Positions 28,111-38,810 of a stretch of DNA of 64,000 bases are shown piece after piece; positions within the stretch are counted from its first letter, which is position 1; each line of letters begins with the position of its first letter. Under the pieces are notes generated by a model. The model saw only the letters and a program-made list of their open reading frames with translations. It searched no databases and was not told where the DNA came from. Source of the DNA: Paramarasmius palmivorus (lineage: Eukaryota > Basidiomycota > Agaricomycetes > Agaricales > Marasmiaceae); assembly GCA_037176845.1 (NCBI GenBank), contig JAYKXP010000061.1, positions 186,001 through 250,000 on the forward strand, written 5' to 3'. The translations under genes were made by a program, and so were the position numbers.

Positions 28111-29943
28111 CTAATATCGACCCGTTTTAATGTCCACCTCTACGCCCAATGACGACAATCCCTCGAAACCAAACGACGGTCTCCTGGTCGGTAGCTCGTC
28201 ACCCCACTTCTTGTTGAGTACAAGTGCCAACTTGCGGAAACCCTTCCCACTGTCGAGTCTAGCTCGTAACAGTGCATACAGTTCCGCCTCGTTGAACTGC
28301 TCTATTCCCCGACCGAAACAGGTCCATTGCACTGTCTCCAGACAAGGCAGCCAACCTTCCAACCCGAAAAGTGTACGCACTTCTGGGTCAATGGGAGAGA
28401 ATGGGACATGCCTGGACGTTCCTTCCCCAACGACAAGCGTACAGAGGTCACGGAAGACAGGTGAAAGCAAACATGCTACAAGACTAGAGGACGCGAGCAA
28501 AGGAGAGCTCAGCTCGAGCGTCCTCACAACTGTTGTCTGCGGCAATTGTTTGAGGAATGACACGAACTGCTGGTGGAACCAGCGCTGCGATCGGATACGC
28601 AACTCGGTCAAGTATGGGACATCGAGATGGGCCAGGAAGTTGGTGTATGTGACATCTGTATTGCCAGAGAATGAAAGCGTCAAGGATTGGATGTCAAGGA
28701 CAGGCTTCCTACCGTCAGCAGGCAAAACCAGCTCCATATTCGGCGGAGAAGAGGTCACCATGACATTCAAGACACACTTACGGAGGCGAGGATAACGATG
28801 CATTATCGCCAGCGCCTCCAAGGATGACATGAACGCATCGACTGAAAGTGTCGTCAAGCATGAGCCAGATTCAAAGCTCGGCAGGGACACCTGAAGCTTT
28901 GTATGTTCCACAAACGAGACTTCCCGGAGCTTCCATGCTGTCTCAAACACATCAACCTGGGTATCCTGTCGGCCGTTGGTTGACACGTCGAACAAGCCGA
29001 ATACCAATCTTTTCAGGTTTGGCAGGTTGTTCTTGAGCGGAGCTACCGCTTGCATAGCCTCGGCCGCGGGTAACAACAGTTCCGCGCTCTCCCATCTATG
29101 GGAATGAGCCAGAATGGATTTCATCACTGGGTCTTCGTGGAGAGGCGGTATAGAGTCCGGAAGAGCCAGATATGGGTGGCTGAGGGTGTTGTTGGCGTCG
29201 AAGAATGAGCGGAAAATGACAACCGAGAGGGGAGCGGCTCCTGAACGGGCCAACCACGTCTCCAACCGTTGCAGTTGAGTCTTTATCGCTGAAGGGCGGC
29301 AGACTGTGTACGTGATGTTTGTCCATAGTTGGGGCGTAGACAGGGCGATTGTCCTCCATGAAGAGCAGATCCGAGTAAGGAGAAGAGGTGCGTCGTTGGA
29401 GGAGACGTCTGTGAATAGGCGAGTAGCACCGTTATAGGCACTTTTCTTGTTGATATTGTAGTCTAGACTGTGCTCTGGAAGACAGTAAGCAAATACCTCC
29501 GACCAGAGTTCTGGTATCATCCTCCTGGCTGGTGAAAGAAGAGCTTGGTGCTCCTTCGCATAGCTGCGCAGCTCGTCTCGTCTGTTTCTGAGCTGCTTCA
29601 GCGAGCTCTCCAAGGAACGGATGGTCGCCTCGACATGCGAAACAGCATCATGAATACCGTCCAGCGTATCATGTATGCTTAAGACCTCCTGGGGAGAAGG
29701 AATGCTGTTGGAGTTGAGAAGATGCGCAACAGGGGATGACAAAGTTGCAAAGGCATCCTCAAGACACTGGCAAAGTGGTTTAATATCACACTGGCAGTGT
29801 TCTCGCTTCCAAGTATAGGGATGGCTACTGTGAGATAGGCCAGTGCTCCCCCTTGGGTATATGTGAGGAGTAGTTTGGTCGCCCGCTCGTCCCTCGTACG
29901 AGTCGGCCGACAAGATTGGAGTAAACTGCCCAGGCTTGAACAT
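28111..29943 (-). CDS. F-box-like protein (Agaricomycete type)
   Basis: Single-exon protein of 610 aa. An N-terminal region with CQCDIKPLCQC is followed by a coiled coil (ATIRSLESSLKQLRNRRDELRSYAKEHQ), then an F-box-like core, ARRMIPELWSEVFAYCLPEH, and a C-terminal LRR-like half with repeated hydrophobic strands. F-box proteins bring targets to an SCF ubiquitin ligase; here the target is unknown. Agaricomycetes have hundreds of such genes, mostly uncharacterised. It differs in N-terminus from the three F-box-like genes at 38.8-46.5 kb. Start 29943 is the first ATG of the ORF and nothing suggests an upstream exon. Confidence 0.8.
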   Translation of the reverse strand: MFKPGQFTPILSADSYEGRAGDQTTPHIYPRGSTGLSHSSHPYTWKREHCQCDIKPLCQCLEDAFATLSSPVAHLLNSNSIPSPQEVLSIHDTLDGIHDAVSHVEATIRSLESSLKQLRNRRDELRSYAKEHQALLSPARRMIPELWSEVFAYCLPEHSLDYNINKKSAYNGATRLFTDVSSNDAPLLLTRICSSWRTIALSTPQLWTNITYTVCRPSAIKTQLQRLETWLARSGAAPLSVVIFRSFFDANNTLSHPYLALPDSIPPLHEDPVMKSILAHSHRWESAELLLPAAEAMQAVAPLKNNLPNLKRLVFGLFDVSTNGRQDTQVDVFETAWKLREVSFVEHTKLQVSLPSFESGSCLTTLSVDAFMSSLEALAIMHRYPRLRKCVLNVMVTSSPPNMELVLPADGRKPVLDIQSLTLSFSGNTDVTYTNFLAHLDVPYLTELRIRSQRWFHQQFVSFLKQLPQTTVVRTLELSSPLLASSSLVACLLSPVFRDLCTLVVGEGTSRHVPFSPIDPEVRTLFGLEGWLPCLETVQWTCFGRGIEQFNEAELYALLRARLDSGKGFRKLALVLNKKWGDELPTRRPSFGFEGLSSLGVEVDIKTGRY

Positions 29944-30333
29944 AAAAGGCAGGCTCTAGGTCTATAAAACTATCTTTCAGCAATCGGATGTGGTTTGCGT
30001 TGGAGAACTGACCTCAAAACGAGTTTTTTCAATGCCAGCGAATCAATGTTGAAGGTGGCTAAAGGGTTATCGGACCTTGGCCGCAAATCGTGCACGGACC
30101 AGTTTATATCGCGTCGGCTTTTGCCGAAAAAGGCCATCATGCGCATACCGACCTGAAATAGGATCTAAGCCGTACGCGTGTACACTTTGAAAGCGTAAGG
30201 GTGCATATGGATTCGTATTGATGCAGTATGCGTATAATAGTTATAATATGACTCTGTCACGTCTGTAAAGTAGGGACCATGAAATCCTGCTTAAAACCCA
30301 AAGAGAAGCGTATTAACAGTTCACACCGATGAT

Positions 30334-31516
30334 TCACAACTTCCATTCGTTTAGCTTCTCTTGAACGTATTGGGCTGCTACCTTCCACTGTTTGTCAAAC
30401 ATCATATGATGTCCTAAAAATATGAACCAACGTCAATGATTCAGCCGAAAGCATATGGGCAGTACAGCTTACCTGAACCCTCAACGATATTTGAGGTGCT
30501 GCCATAAAGCTCGACGAGCTTTTTCATGATCGGAGGGGTCATCAAGCGGTCATGAGTGGCACTGATAATATGTACTTTGCCTTCAACATTTGCCTTCACC
30601 TGGATGAGCAGTCAGTCACATCCATTATCTGAGGTGCACGAAAGACACACCGTCACATGTTCGGTGAACTTATTAGTCATGGTCTTGGGCCAACCAGGGC
30701 TTTCTTCCGAATTCATTTGGTTGAAGAACTCCTTCAACTCTTCCTCGTCATAGCCATCCGAGAAGAATGCTCTCTTTACTAGTGCAGGTGACGAAAGAGG
30801 ACTCATGTTGTCACATCCATGCCAAAGGAACCGAGGGAAGAAAAATGGATCGAATTTGATCCATTCGAGGTAGACAGGCGCTCCGCCCGTATTCGGATAT
30901 GGTGCAAGCAGAATAAGACCAGAGAACGTGTTTGGTTTCAAGGTGGAAACGGCGTATTGAGATAAACCCCCGCCTGCAGAATGACCAATGAGGACGGGTG
31001 CTGGCGACTCCGGATATGAAGATGCTATGTGAGCCAGCAGAGCTTCGATATCCTTGGTGTAGTCAGGAAGGTCGAGGGTGTTGAAGTTATCTGGTCGATT
31101 GGAGAGACCATGGCCTGGCATGGGTAATGATTGAGAACAGACGTATGTTGACTGTCAAGGGAGATTCACATACCGCGAAGAGACAAACTGTACACTTTCC
31201 TTCCTTCCGAGGCAAAGTAAACGAGCCATTTATCATAACATCTCGCACTTCCCATTCCTCCATGAATCATCAATAACGGTGCCTGTTCGGGATGTCCGTC
31301 CTCCGGCTCATTCGTCAAAACCTCGAGTTTCCCGTCTACGCCGTCAATATAGATCCTCGTTATATTTTGGGGTAGAGGTTTCGGCACTTTGGATTGGTGA
31401 AGCCGTTTAGCCAATGGGCCTGGTCCTCGGCGAAGAGAGGGAACAGCACTTGCAATGGCGAAGGTCCCTAAGATAGAGGCGGTAACCGCGACTGCAATTT
31501 TGACGCGTTGAGACAT
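30334..31516 (-). CDS. Alpha/beta hydrolase with N-terminal hydrophobic segment
   Basis: Serine hydrolase fold. From 31516: MSQRVKIAVAVTASILGTFAIASAVPSL is a signal peptide or membrane anchor; APLLMIHGGMGSARCYDKWL holds the oxyanion HGG; the nucleophile elbow is VLIGHSAGGGL (Ser); SATHDRLM carries the likely acid; the last exon begins near GHHMMFD with the catalytic His and ends KLNEWKL. Four exons. Substrate unknown; the lid region (FDPFFFPRFLWHGCDNMSPLSSP) resembles the small esterase/lipase-like hydrolases of fungi. A TATA-like TTATATAG lies some 50 bp upstream of the start. The gene follows the Tpa1 gene in the same direction. Confidence 0.82.
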
Positions 31517-31956
31517 GTTCGTAGGAGATGAGGCCTCGATGAGGCCTAGGATACCCTAGTAACCCTTATATAGACCAGGCGCCTCTCCATTCCTTCAACC
31601 TCCTTGTCTTCCCGGTCTGGTCCGTAACGGTGAAATAGCTCGTGGCATGTCAATGGCGATGCAAGGTCTTTTCTTGGTCGAGTCTGGACGAAGCAGAAAC
31701 GGTGATGGGGGTCAAAAAGGAAGCCGCAAATAGCCGAAACTAACCAGGTTGATGCAGACTATGCAGGTAGCAAAACATAGAGTAAAAGATACAAATATTG
31801 TTGTAGTAAATTGCACTAGATATATTCTTGGAGCTATCTAGCTCAGCTGCTAAGGATATAGTCCTCCTCTCGTACTGTAAACAAGCCATCAGGGTATACA
31901 CACTTTCACTTTCCCCGGCGCATGCGTGTATAGTATGCCCGTCATCAAAGTCAAGA

Positions 31957-34263
31957 TCAAGCATCAGCGCCGTCCTCGTCGTCGTCATCCTCTTGCATCA
32001 TCCCAACTTCGTACTCGGCACACACATCCCATCTAGATCCTTCAGCAGCCGCACTGACATACTTCACGAATCGCATAACGCGCTCATCTCTCAAGACAAG
32101 TAGGAGACGATTAAAGCCAGGCTGAACCGTAAGCAGGGTGCTATCGTCCTCCTCATCTTCCTCTTCAGCATCGGGAATCTCAACATCACCGTCAGCATCT
32201 TCCGAATGTGAAGGCGATGGGCTCTTGTTCTTTCCGTTGGGAGAGCCGCCGTTCGAAGCATGTTTACCATTGACAGGCGTAGAGCCATTGGTATGCCCGT
32301 TTTCGGTGGCCTTAGGCTTGCCGTTAGCAAGAGCATCAGATTTTTTGTACGTCCCCGCACGGTAGACCGCTGGGTCATCTTCCTCGTTATGAGGGGCCAT
32401 GTAGCACTAAAGATGAGGTTTCAGTGTTGTATCGTTCAGGTAGTAGCGGGCGGCCTTACCTCCCAACCGCCCCATTCTGCTGCGCCCCATCCTCGCACTG
32501 CAGGCTTGTCACGACCCGCTCTTCTCCTGCCTGAACCATTGACCTCAGCGTCAGTTTCAGGGTCTTTGACCTCGGGTGTCAAACCCAGAACAACATCAAG
32601 CCTTGCTTCCTTCTCTTCACTAGTGGCTAGAGTGTAATCCAAGCCAGGTCGGAACCTCCTAGCCTCCACACTGTGTCTCAAAGGTAACAGTCTGGTAACA
32701 ATGGCCAGCCACGCTCTGAACGCTTGCGATGGGAAGAGTTCATCCTGGAGTACACGGAGAATCTCAGAAGGCGAAGGATGCGCTGATAGCGGTGTGATAG
32801 ACGTCGCCGGTGCCGAGGGAGATGGCGGTAGAAGCGTGCAGTAACGCCACTTGTGAGGCGGACCTTTGAGGGTCCATGCAGACGCCGTCCTTTTTGTGCC
32901 ATTGACGTTGACGGTTGAACCATTCAGATTCGCAACGCCATTTGAAGTGCCGGTTGGCAGGTCAACGCCGGCAGAATGAGGTGGCACTCGGCCTTCTCGG
33001 TCGGGACCTAAACCGTCCCTGATGTCGAGATCCCTCAGACGAGAGTCAAGAGCCTGGGCGAGGTCGTTCGAGAGGAATGAATGGAGCTCAAGGGAGGACT
33101 CGTCAACGAAACGTCCGGCGAGAGCCTTCATGGTGTTGGGCTGAAGGTACACAGGGTTAAGCCATTCACTAAGGAACGTTCTGTGTTCTTCGGAAAACTC
33201 CATGTCAGGTAAAGGAGGAGCATCTTCAGCGGATCCGGAAGTACCGTACGACTTGAAGTTTGTGCGGCTTTCCGCCTAGATAAAGCAGAAATAACGTTAG
33301 CGATTATTTACCGCAGGAAAGCGCGGCTACGAACCAGCTGATCCCTGGAGCTCTTTAAATCAGGCTCTTTCAGAGGCTCGTATCCTTCCTCGCCTTCCTG
33401 AGCAGCATGGAACCACCCACTGATACTTAGTCGTGCCCTGCCATCTTCTCCTTCACCCCCGACAACTACTTCCTCAACCGAATGGAAACTTCTCCCGGGC
33501 TGCACTTCGAAGAAGATGAACTGGTCCCAGCTGGGTGGTATGCTCTTCGCGGGGACACATTCGGGCTCCAAAGTACCGTCTTGACCGGGCTTTACAGGAT
33601 ACAGCTCAAGAGCACCACCCCAAGCAGGTGGCCAGACCTGGTAGTGGGGCAACGGCATATAGAGGATATACGAGACACGTCTTGTACCGATGACATCGTC
33701 GTGGTTGAGAAGATGGCAACCTTTTGTGTACGAATTGACAGACATGTCCTGTTTGATACCAGACAGAGGTCCGCAACCCGTGACGGCACGAAGAAATGTC
33801 CGGAATTGGGGGGAGTATAGTGCATCGCGGAGTTTGAGAAGGTTGGGCAGTAAAGAGATCTGGGATTCTGAAAGGTAGTTCAATGATGCCAGGTCGCCTG
33901 TTTGGTTGACCTATGCTTCGATATCAGTACCTGTAGAAATTATGAGAAGAATCGATAGAAAAACAAACGTACCTTGTAGATATCCGTTTCCTTGGTAGTA
34001 AAGTTCAACTCGCTCATACACTCGTCTTTTACATTCCTTAATAGATCATCCTGAAACAACTTCTCCACTAGAGCATATCGGAAAGGTTCGCTCTCCGCGT
34101 ATTCCTTGTTCAACCTGGCGATATTTTGATGGTCCAGAACATCCGGGGCGAAATTTACAGTGACATCCTCAACCGAAATGGGAGCATGAGCAGTTTTGAG
34201 TCTTTTTATGAGGGGAGTTTGGTCTGAGGAGGGAGACTGTGACCGAACATGGGCCTTGGCCAT
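31957..34263 (-). CDS. ofd1: Tpa1/Ofd1-type prolyl hydroxylase (2-oxoglutarate dioxygenase)
   Basis: Fe(II)/2-oxoglutarate dioxygenase that hydroxylates a proline of ribosomal protein uS12 and affects translation termination (Tpa1) or sterol-response control (Ofd1). From 34263: MAKAHVRSQSPSSDQ, ITxxNFAPDVLDHQNI, FRYALVEKLFQDDLL, then the catalytic domain with CHLLNHDDVIGTRRVSYILYM (HxD), a WGGALELYP strand, SFHSVEEV (second His) and RLSISGWFH (Arg for 2-oxoglutarate). The second double-stranded helix domain begins at PVYLQPNTMKALAGRFVDESSLEL. It is interrupted by Gly/Asn/Ser-rich and acidic linkers near the C-terminus (NGHTNGSTPVNG; AEEEDEEDDST), unusually long for this family. Ends QEDDDDEDGADA. 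Four exons. Confidence 0.9.
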
Positions 34264-35742
34264 CGAGGTGATGGAAGAAGGAGAAAAACAAGTTTACTTG
34301 ATATTTTTCCCTCTTAACTTTTTACTGCACCCGCGGCTATTCTTGTTTCCCAACCACGAAGTCGAGACTCTGGCCGAGTCCATCATGGACTTCTTCTGGC
34401 CTTTTATTTTCTTCACAAATCTCCAACAGTTATCCTAAATCTGTCGTCAGCAGGCCCGTATCCAGCTACCAATCCTTTACTCAGACTTGGCGAACCAATG
34501 GATGCTACCACGGCCGCAACGCAAACTTTCATTGGCTCCAGAATCTCCCCGATTGGCTGATGAGCTTCGAGAGATTCTGGACTTGAACTCGTGACGATCT
34601 TCAAGCCACTGGCTTGGGTAGTATACCGAAGGCTATTCGTGAGTAGCTAAACTACATTTCATCTACTAATAACTCTGTAGTCCTATGCAACTGAATTCAG
34701 GCCACTAATTTTTGCGTCAAACGTCGTCCCAAGGACACCGCCCACTCTCGAATGTGCTCCAGTCCTTTTGCCCAGACTCCCCGTGTTTGAAATGAAATTG
34801 TACTCATGACAAAAGGCGCTACTGCATCTCCGAACGCTTGTCGGTAGATCTGGAATGCCATTGGTGTTCCTCCGCGAATTGCCTTCAGATTGCCACGCAA
34901 TATCAATACGGGACCATACGGCAGATCTAGAGCTATAGGCTACCGCGAGGTCACAATAACATTGGCAGCAACCTACGTCGAAGGGCTTCCCTTCCCCTAC
35001 TGGAAGGAGACATTTGGACTAAATCATTCCACGGTTGGAACGTTATCTTCATCGTTACGACAAGTTCAATTAATTCTGTGAGTAAAGACAACCTTCCATG
35101 CAACCTTCCATTTCGCTTGTGCTATCTGGTCACTCGTCGCTCATAGGTCTAGGCAAAACTGTTCCCGGATCGTATCCGCGAAGTGTTTCCAACAGCGGAA
35201 GTGTTATGGCTCACAAGAACGTCCAGTTCTCATCTAGACCACCTTATCGAGCTTCTACTACTACAGCATGCGGTACTTGCCTAGCTCAAGAGGTTATCCA
35301 CGGGTTTATCTCATTCAATCAGGCTCCAGGTCGTCGAGGAACGAGTGATTGGACCTCTTCCAAGTCACAGGCACCTTGGTAATTGATTGGCCACGTATTT
35401 CTACCGCCGATACTTTATTTGATGGCACGTCTGTATCTTTCTGGACATGGATTAGCTATGCTTTAAATGTTAGCCAGTAGATCTTACTTCAGCAGTGCTT
35501 GACTCAGCACGGTGTAGTTGTTCAGGCGTGGAGCTACACCACTAGTACAAATGTCATAGGTCACGCACACGTGCAGTAATCCACTTTCACTGCTACCACC
35601 ACATTCCTGAGAAATGGAAGGCAAGACGAGGAATTTCACTGAACCACAGAATCTCGCAAATATCCGGTGGCCCAAACCAAAGGTACGCGCTTCTAGGCAC
35701 TGTTCTCAGTGATCTAGGTTAACTACGACGCCACAGGCAACC
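34264..35742. other. Intergenic, 1.5 kb
   Basis: No gene supported. Short ORFs (34,697-34,906 minus; 35,098-35,382 plus) have no family I know and no convincing splice partners. A stretch near 34,560-34,600 looks weakly tRNA-like on the minus strand. Confidence 0.4.
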
Positions 35743-36273
35743 ATGCAACGTGTCCGTCAACCCTTCAATTTCATAAAGAACGCTCTTACAGGAGCTGTTC
35801 TCGGCTCACTCGCCATTGGTGTCTATGCATACTCCATCCGACCAATGAACGACGATACGCACGCTCACGAAGAGGATTGCGAAGGGCCTCGTACCGGAGA
35901 GGCGAGTAATGCGCCGCTGAAGGGTACTAGGGACTACAAATCAGCTATCCGCGCTGCCGCTGTTGAAAAAGGAAAGGAAGCGACACAGAAGATCTCCACT
36001 GCTTTCACGAATAGATTTGAAGAGGCCGGCGGGGCTGTATCGGATTCCAGATACCCGGATAGGTCTACCTTGAGTGACTTCGACGTCGCCAGGTCAATTG
36101 TCGACGAAGTCGTTGAAGAAGCAGATGCGTGGCTGCCATCAAGAACCCGAAGCAAGGGCCTCCTGGTGGATTCTTTTCTGGACAGACGTTACCCCTGGCT
36201 GCTGGATCCAACCAGAAGGACATTGGTGTGGGGTGCACCTCCTATTGACGACATCGGCCCCTTGAGAGATTAA
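35743..36273 (+). CDS. COA3-like mitochondrial membrane protein with long C-terminal extension
   Basis: Single-exon, 176 aa. The N-terminus MQRVRQPFNFIKNALTGAVLGSLAIGVYAYSIRPMNDD carries a KNALTG..GVY.Y.I pattern and one membrane span, which is how COA3/Cox25 assembly factors of cytochrome c oxidase begin. COA3 proteins are usually shorter than 120 aa; this one adds a charged helix (AAVEKGKEATQKISTAF) and a C-terminal block, DRRYPWLLDPTRRTLVWGAPPIDDIG, which looks structured and conserved-like. I cannot tell whether this block is a normal basidiomycete COA3 tail. An AG just before the ATG leaves open a short upstream exon. Confidence 0.5.
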   Translation: MQRVRQPFNFIKNALTGAVLGSLAIGVYAYSIRPMNDDTHAHEEDCEGPRTGEASNAPLKGTRDYKSAIRAAAVEKGKEATQKISTAFTNRFEEAGGAVSDSRYPDRSTLSDFDVARSIVDEVVEEADAWLPSRTRSKGLLVDSFLDRRYPWLLDPTRRTLVWGAPPIDDIGPLRD

Positions 36274-36468
36274 CACTAGCCGGTCGCTCTTAGGATCTTT
36301 TCGGTGGAACACACACTTTTTCTTTGGATGATACCTCACAAATCGATAGGTTTAGAAGTGCACAAGCACGACATACACTGCAGATTGTTCTCTCCCAGAA
36401 TCATCGTATAACGTCACCAGTACTTTACCATTCTGTACATCATTACACTTGTATCACCTGCTATTGCC

Positions 36469-37332
36469 CTACTTCTTCCTCGCGAATAGGAAACCGTCGA
36501 AGCCCTTAACACCGGCGGTCCCGATTGTCGTAGCCTCGACCTCCTCATCGTCCTTCAGAACCTGAAGAAGCTCCCGGGTATTCACGCGTGTTGAATCGGT
36601 GACTGAAAGATCAGACACCTTGCCCTGGTAAACCATGTTATCGATGATCTGTGATATCAAGTGAGCGACAAGTCTCAAACGCCAGCTGAAAGGTCAGCTT
36701 ACAATTACACCACCGCTTCGAAGAAGACGTTTAGCCTCGGTGAAGTAAGTCACGATGGCCGACTTGTCGGCGTCTATGAAGGCAATATCGAAAGGTGCTG
36801 GGTCTGTGGTGAGCGTAGGGAGTGTGTCGGCAGCAGCTCCCACGATTATCTTGACTCGAGACGAGACGTCAGCACCGGCATAGTCCAAATTTTCTCTGGC
36901 AATCTACAATGGTACAGGGCGTTATTCGCGGTTATTAATTGTGATGATGTTGGACAAACCTTGGCATGTTTAGCATCTACCTCGAGAGTAACGAGTTCAC
37001 CGTCGGCGGGGAGAGCACGAGAAAGCCATATGGCGGAATACCTGGAATATTCGAGTGAGCTATGAATGGACTAGCTATGCAAGGTCAGTTGCTCACCCGC
37101 CGAGCGTTCCGACCTCGAGGATCCTCTTCGCACCGAGCGCTTTCGCCAGAATATGGACGAATTTACCCTGCAGGATACTCAACGCAATATCCGGCAAGCC
37201 ATTCTCGCGAGAATGCTTGACAGCATGCTCGAGAGCGGGATCAGGTTTGATGAGGAACGACTGGTGATAGTTGTCCTCGCGCTGCAAGGTAGAAGCGGGA
37301 AAGACATTGCCACCTTCGTTTGTACTGGCCAT
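36469..37332 (-). CDS. SAM-dependent O-methyltransferase, CCoAOMT/COMT family
   Basis: Class I methyltransferase for catechol-type substrates. From 37332: MASTNEGGNVFPASTLQREDNYHQSFL, then GLPDIALSILQGKFVHILAKALGAKRILEVGTLGG (SAM-binding motif I), YSAIWLSRALPADGELVTLEVD, ARENLDYAGADVSSRVKIIVGAAADTLPTL, FDIAFIDADKSAIVTYF (metal-binding FIDADK) and KRLLRSGGVIV. It ends IIDNMVYQGKV ... VKGFDGFLFARKK; DNMVYxG and DGF are typical. An in-frame ATG 129 bp upstream gives a less likely N-terminal extension. About 240 aa, the family length. Four exons. Could modify phenolics in secondary metabolism or wood decay. Confidence 0.9.
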
Positions 37333-38810
37333 ATTTGTAGTTTTGAGTGCGAGACCTAAGAGATGAGCTGGTAATTTGTGATCTTTCAGGTGCAAATTCG
37401 AGCTCTTATATACCCTTCGCAAACCAGTATCGTGGCCCATTCCATAAATGATAAATACCACTTCTCGTCCGATTCCTGTAAATTTCTATGTCATCCATGA
37501 TCTTCGGTTACTCTGAATCGACTCACATCGCTTCCGCTGCTATTCAGTACCTGGTCATGACACAGGCGCAGCTGGATCTTTGCTATTGAAGCAGTCATCA
37601 ACCTTCCGGATCATATCTTATCAGAATACATTATCTGATAAGATGACTCAGGCTCCGAGGTTGTATCGGAAAGGCGCCAGCAAAAATAACCGTTCGAGAC
37701 GAGGTATATGATATCTATCAGTGAATGGTCAATGTTTGAGCGATCTATATCAGGGTAAAAAAAAACTCAAGCGGCATGTGGGGAGTCTACACCTGATAGT
37801 GACATACCTGCTTCCCGAGTTCTCTTTTGTTTTCTCCTTCAATGATGGGGCGCAAACTGCCAAGTCATCGCACCAATGAAGTGACTGGTTATTTGACAAG
37901 TCTGAAGGCCATACACATCACCCGAGCCATCACGGTACCAGGTCCCTTTTCCGATTCTTGAAAGAACCTCTCTGCGGCATACCATAGGGATGAAGGACCT
38001 TACTTAATGCCGAGTTTATAATCGGGCGATAGAAAGGGATTGTCATCGAAGGTGTAGTCCAGCTCGAATTTGACTGTCACTGAAGTGTTGTGTTTTGACT
38101 TGTCTATTGAGTTCAGGGTGCTGGTAACCAACATTGAGTTAAAGAGATCGTAAGTCGTCACCACCAACCCAGCAAGAAAGAAGCTCCCGAAGTCACAGTC
38201 GTGATGAGCATCGCGGTAGATACAAGCAGCGTTCTGGGCCTGCAGATCGCTAGTCTCTCTTAGGCGGACTCAATCCTTCGCAGGCCCGTCACTAAAGTAG
38301 TTTTATCAGTGTGTGTACCGAAGAAGAAAACGAAATGATCACCGACATAGGTGTCGTTGAGCCATGTAGTAATGACCGTCTCGATTACTTCCTCGCAAGC
38401 GGGGCACATGCGACATATAGCGCGTGCCTTCTGGGGTTGGAGCATGGTCGGGCGTGAACAGCACCCAGATACCTACTGGTCTATAATCGTCTCGGGAGCG
38501 TGACGAGGCAGGCGCAGAATCATGGTGTAACGCCTCTAACTGCGCTGGGACTTGCCTCCATTTCAATTGTAACTCGTGGGACAGGTTACCGAGGCCGTGT
38601 AGGCGGTCGTTGTGGATGTGGAAAATCGTGAAATGACATGCATGATGGACGAGAAGCAAGATAAAGAAGTTATGTAACTTAAACGCCAACGGGCTTGGTA
38701 CACTGCCAAGAACTAGGCTTGTGAGTACCCAAAAACCCTGCTATACTTAGCCATAACTCAACGTTTTGACTGACTTTCCAGGCCAAAATATATCAATCGG
38801 AAAAAAAAAC
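37333..38810. other. Intergenic, 1.5 kb
   Basis: Holds the O-methyltransferase promoter, with a GATA inverted repeat at 37615-37644. Minus-strand ORFs at 38,260-38,689 are in different frames and match nothing I know. Nothing else seen. Confidence 0.4.
37615..37644. promoter_or_regulatory. GATA inverted repeat, candidate regulator site
   Basis: ATCTTATCAGA at 37615-37625 is the exact reverse complement of TCTGATAAGAT at 37634-37644, with an 8-bp spacer. Each arm contains a GATA core. It lies about 285 bp upstream of the O-methyltransferase start and would suit a paired GATA factor; the role is inferred. Confidence 0.35.

Noticed and set aside
34540..34620. tRNA-like sequence, minus strand
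   Set aside because: A T-loop-like GTTCAAGTC is seen but no acceptor or D arm pairs with it.
38260..38689. Minus-strand ORFs with CRMCPACEEV
   Set aside because: The two ORFs are in different frames and no intron joins them convincingly; no family known.
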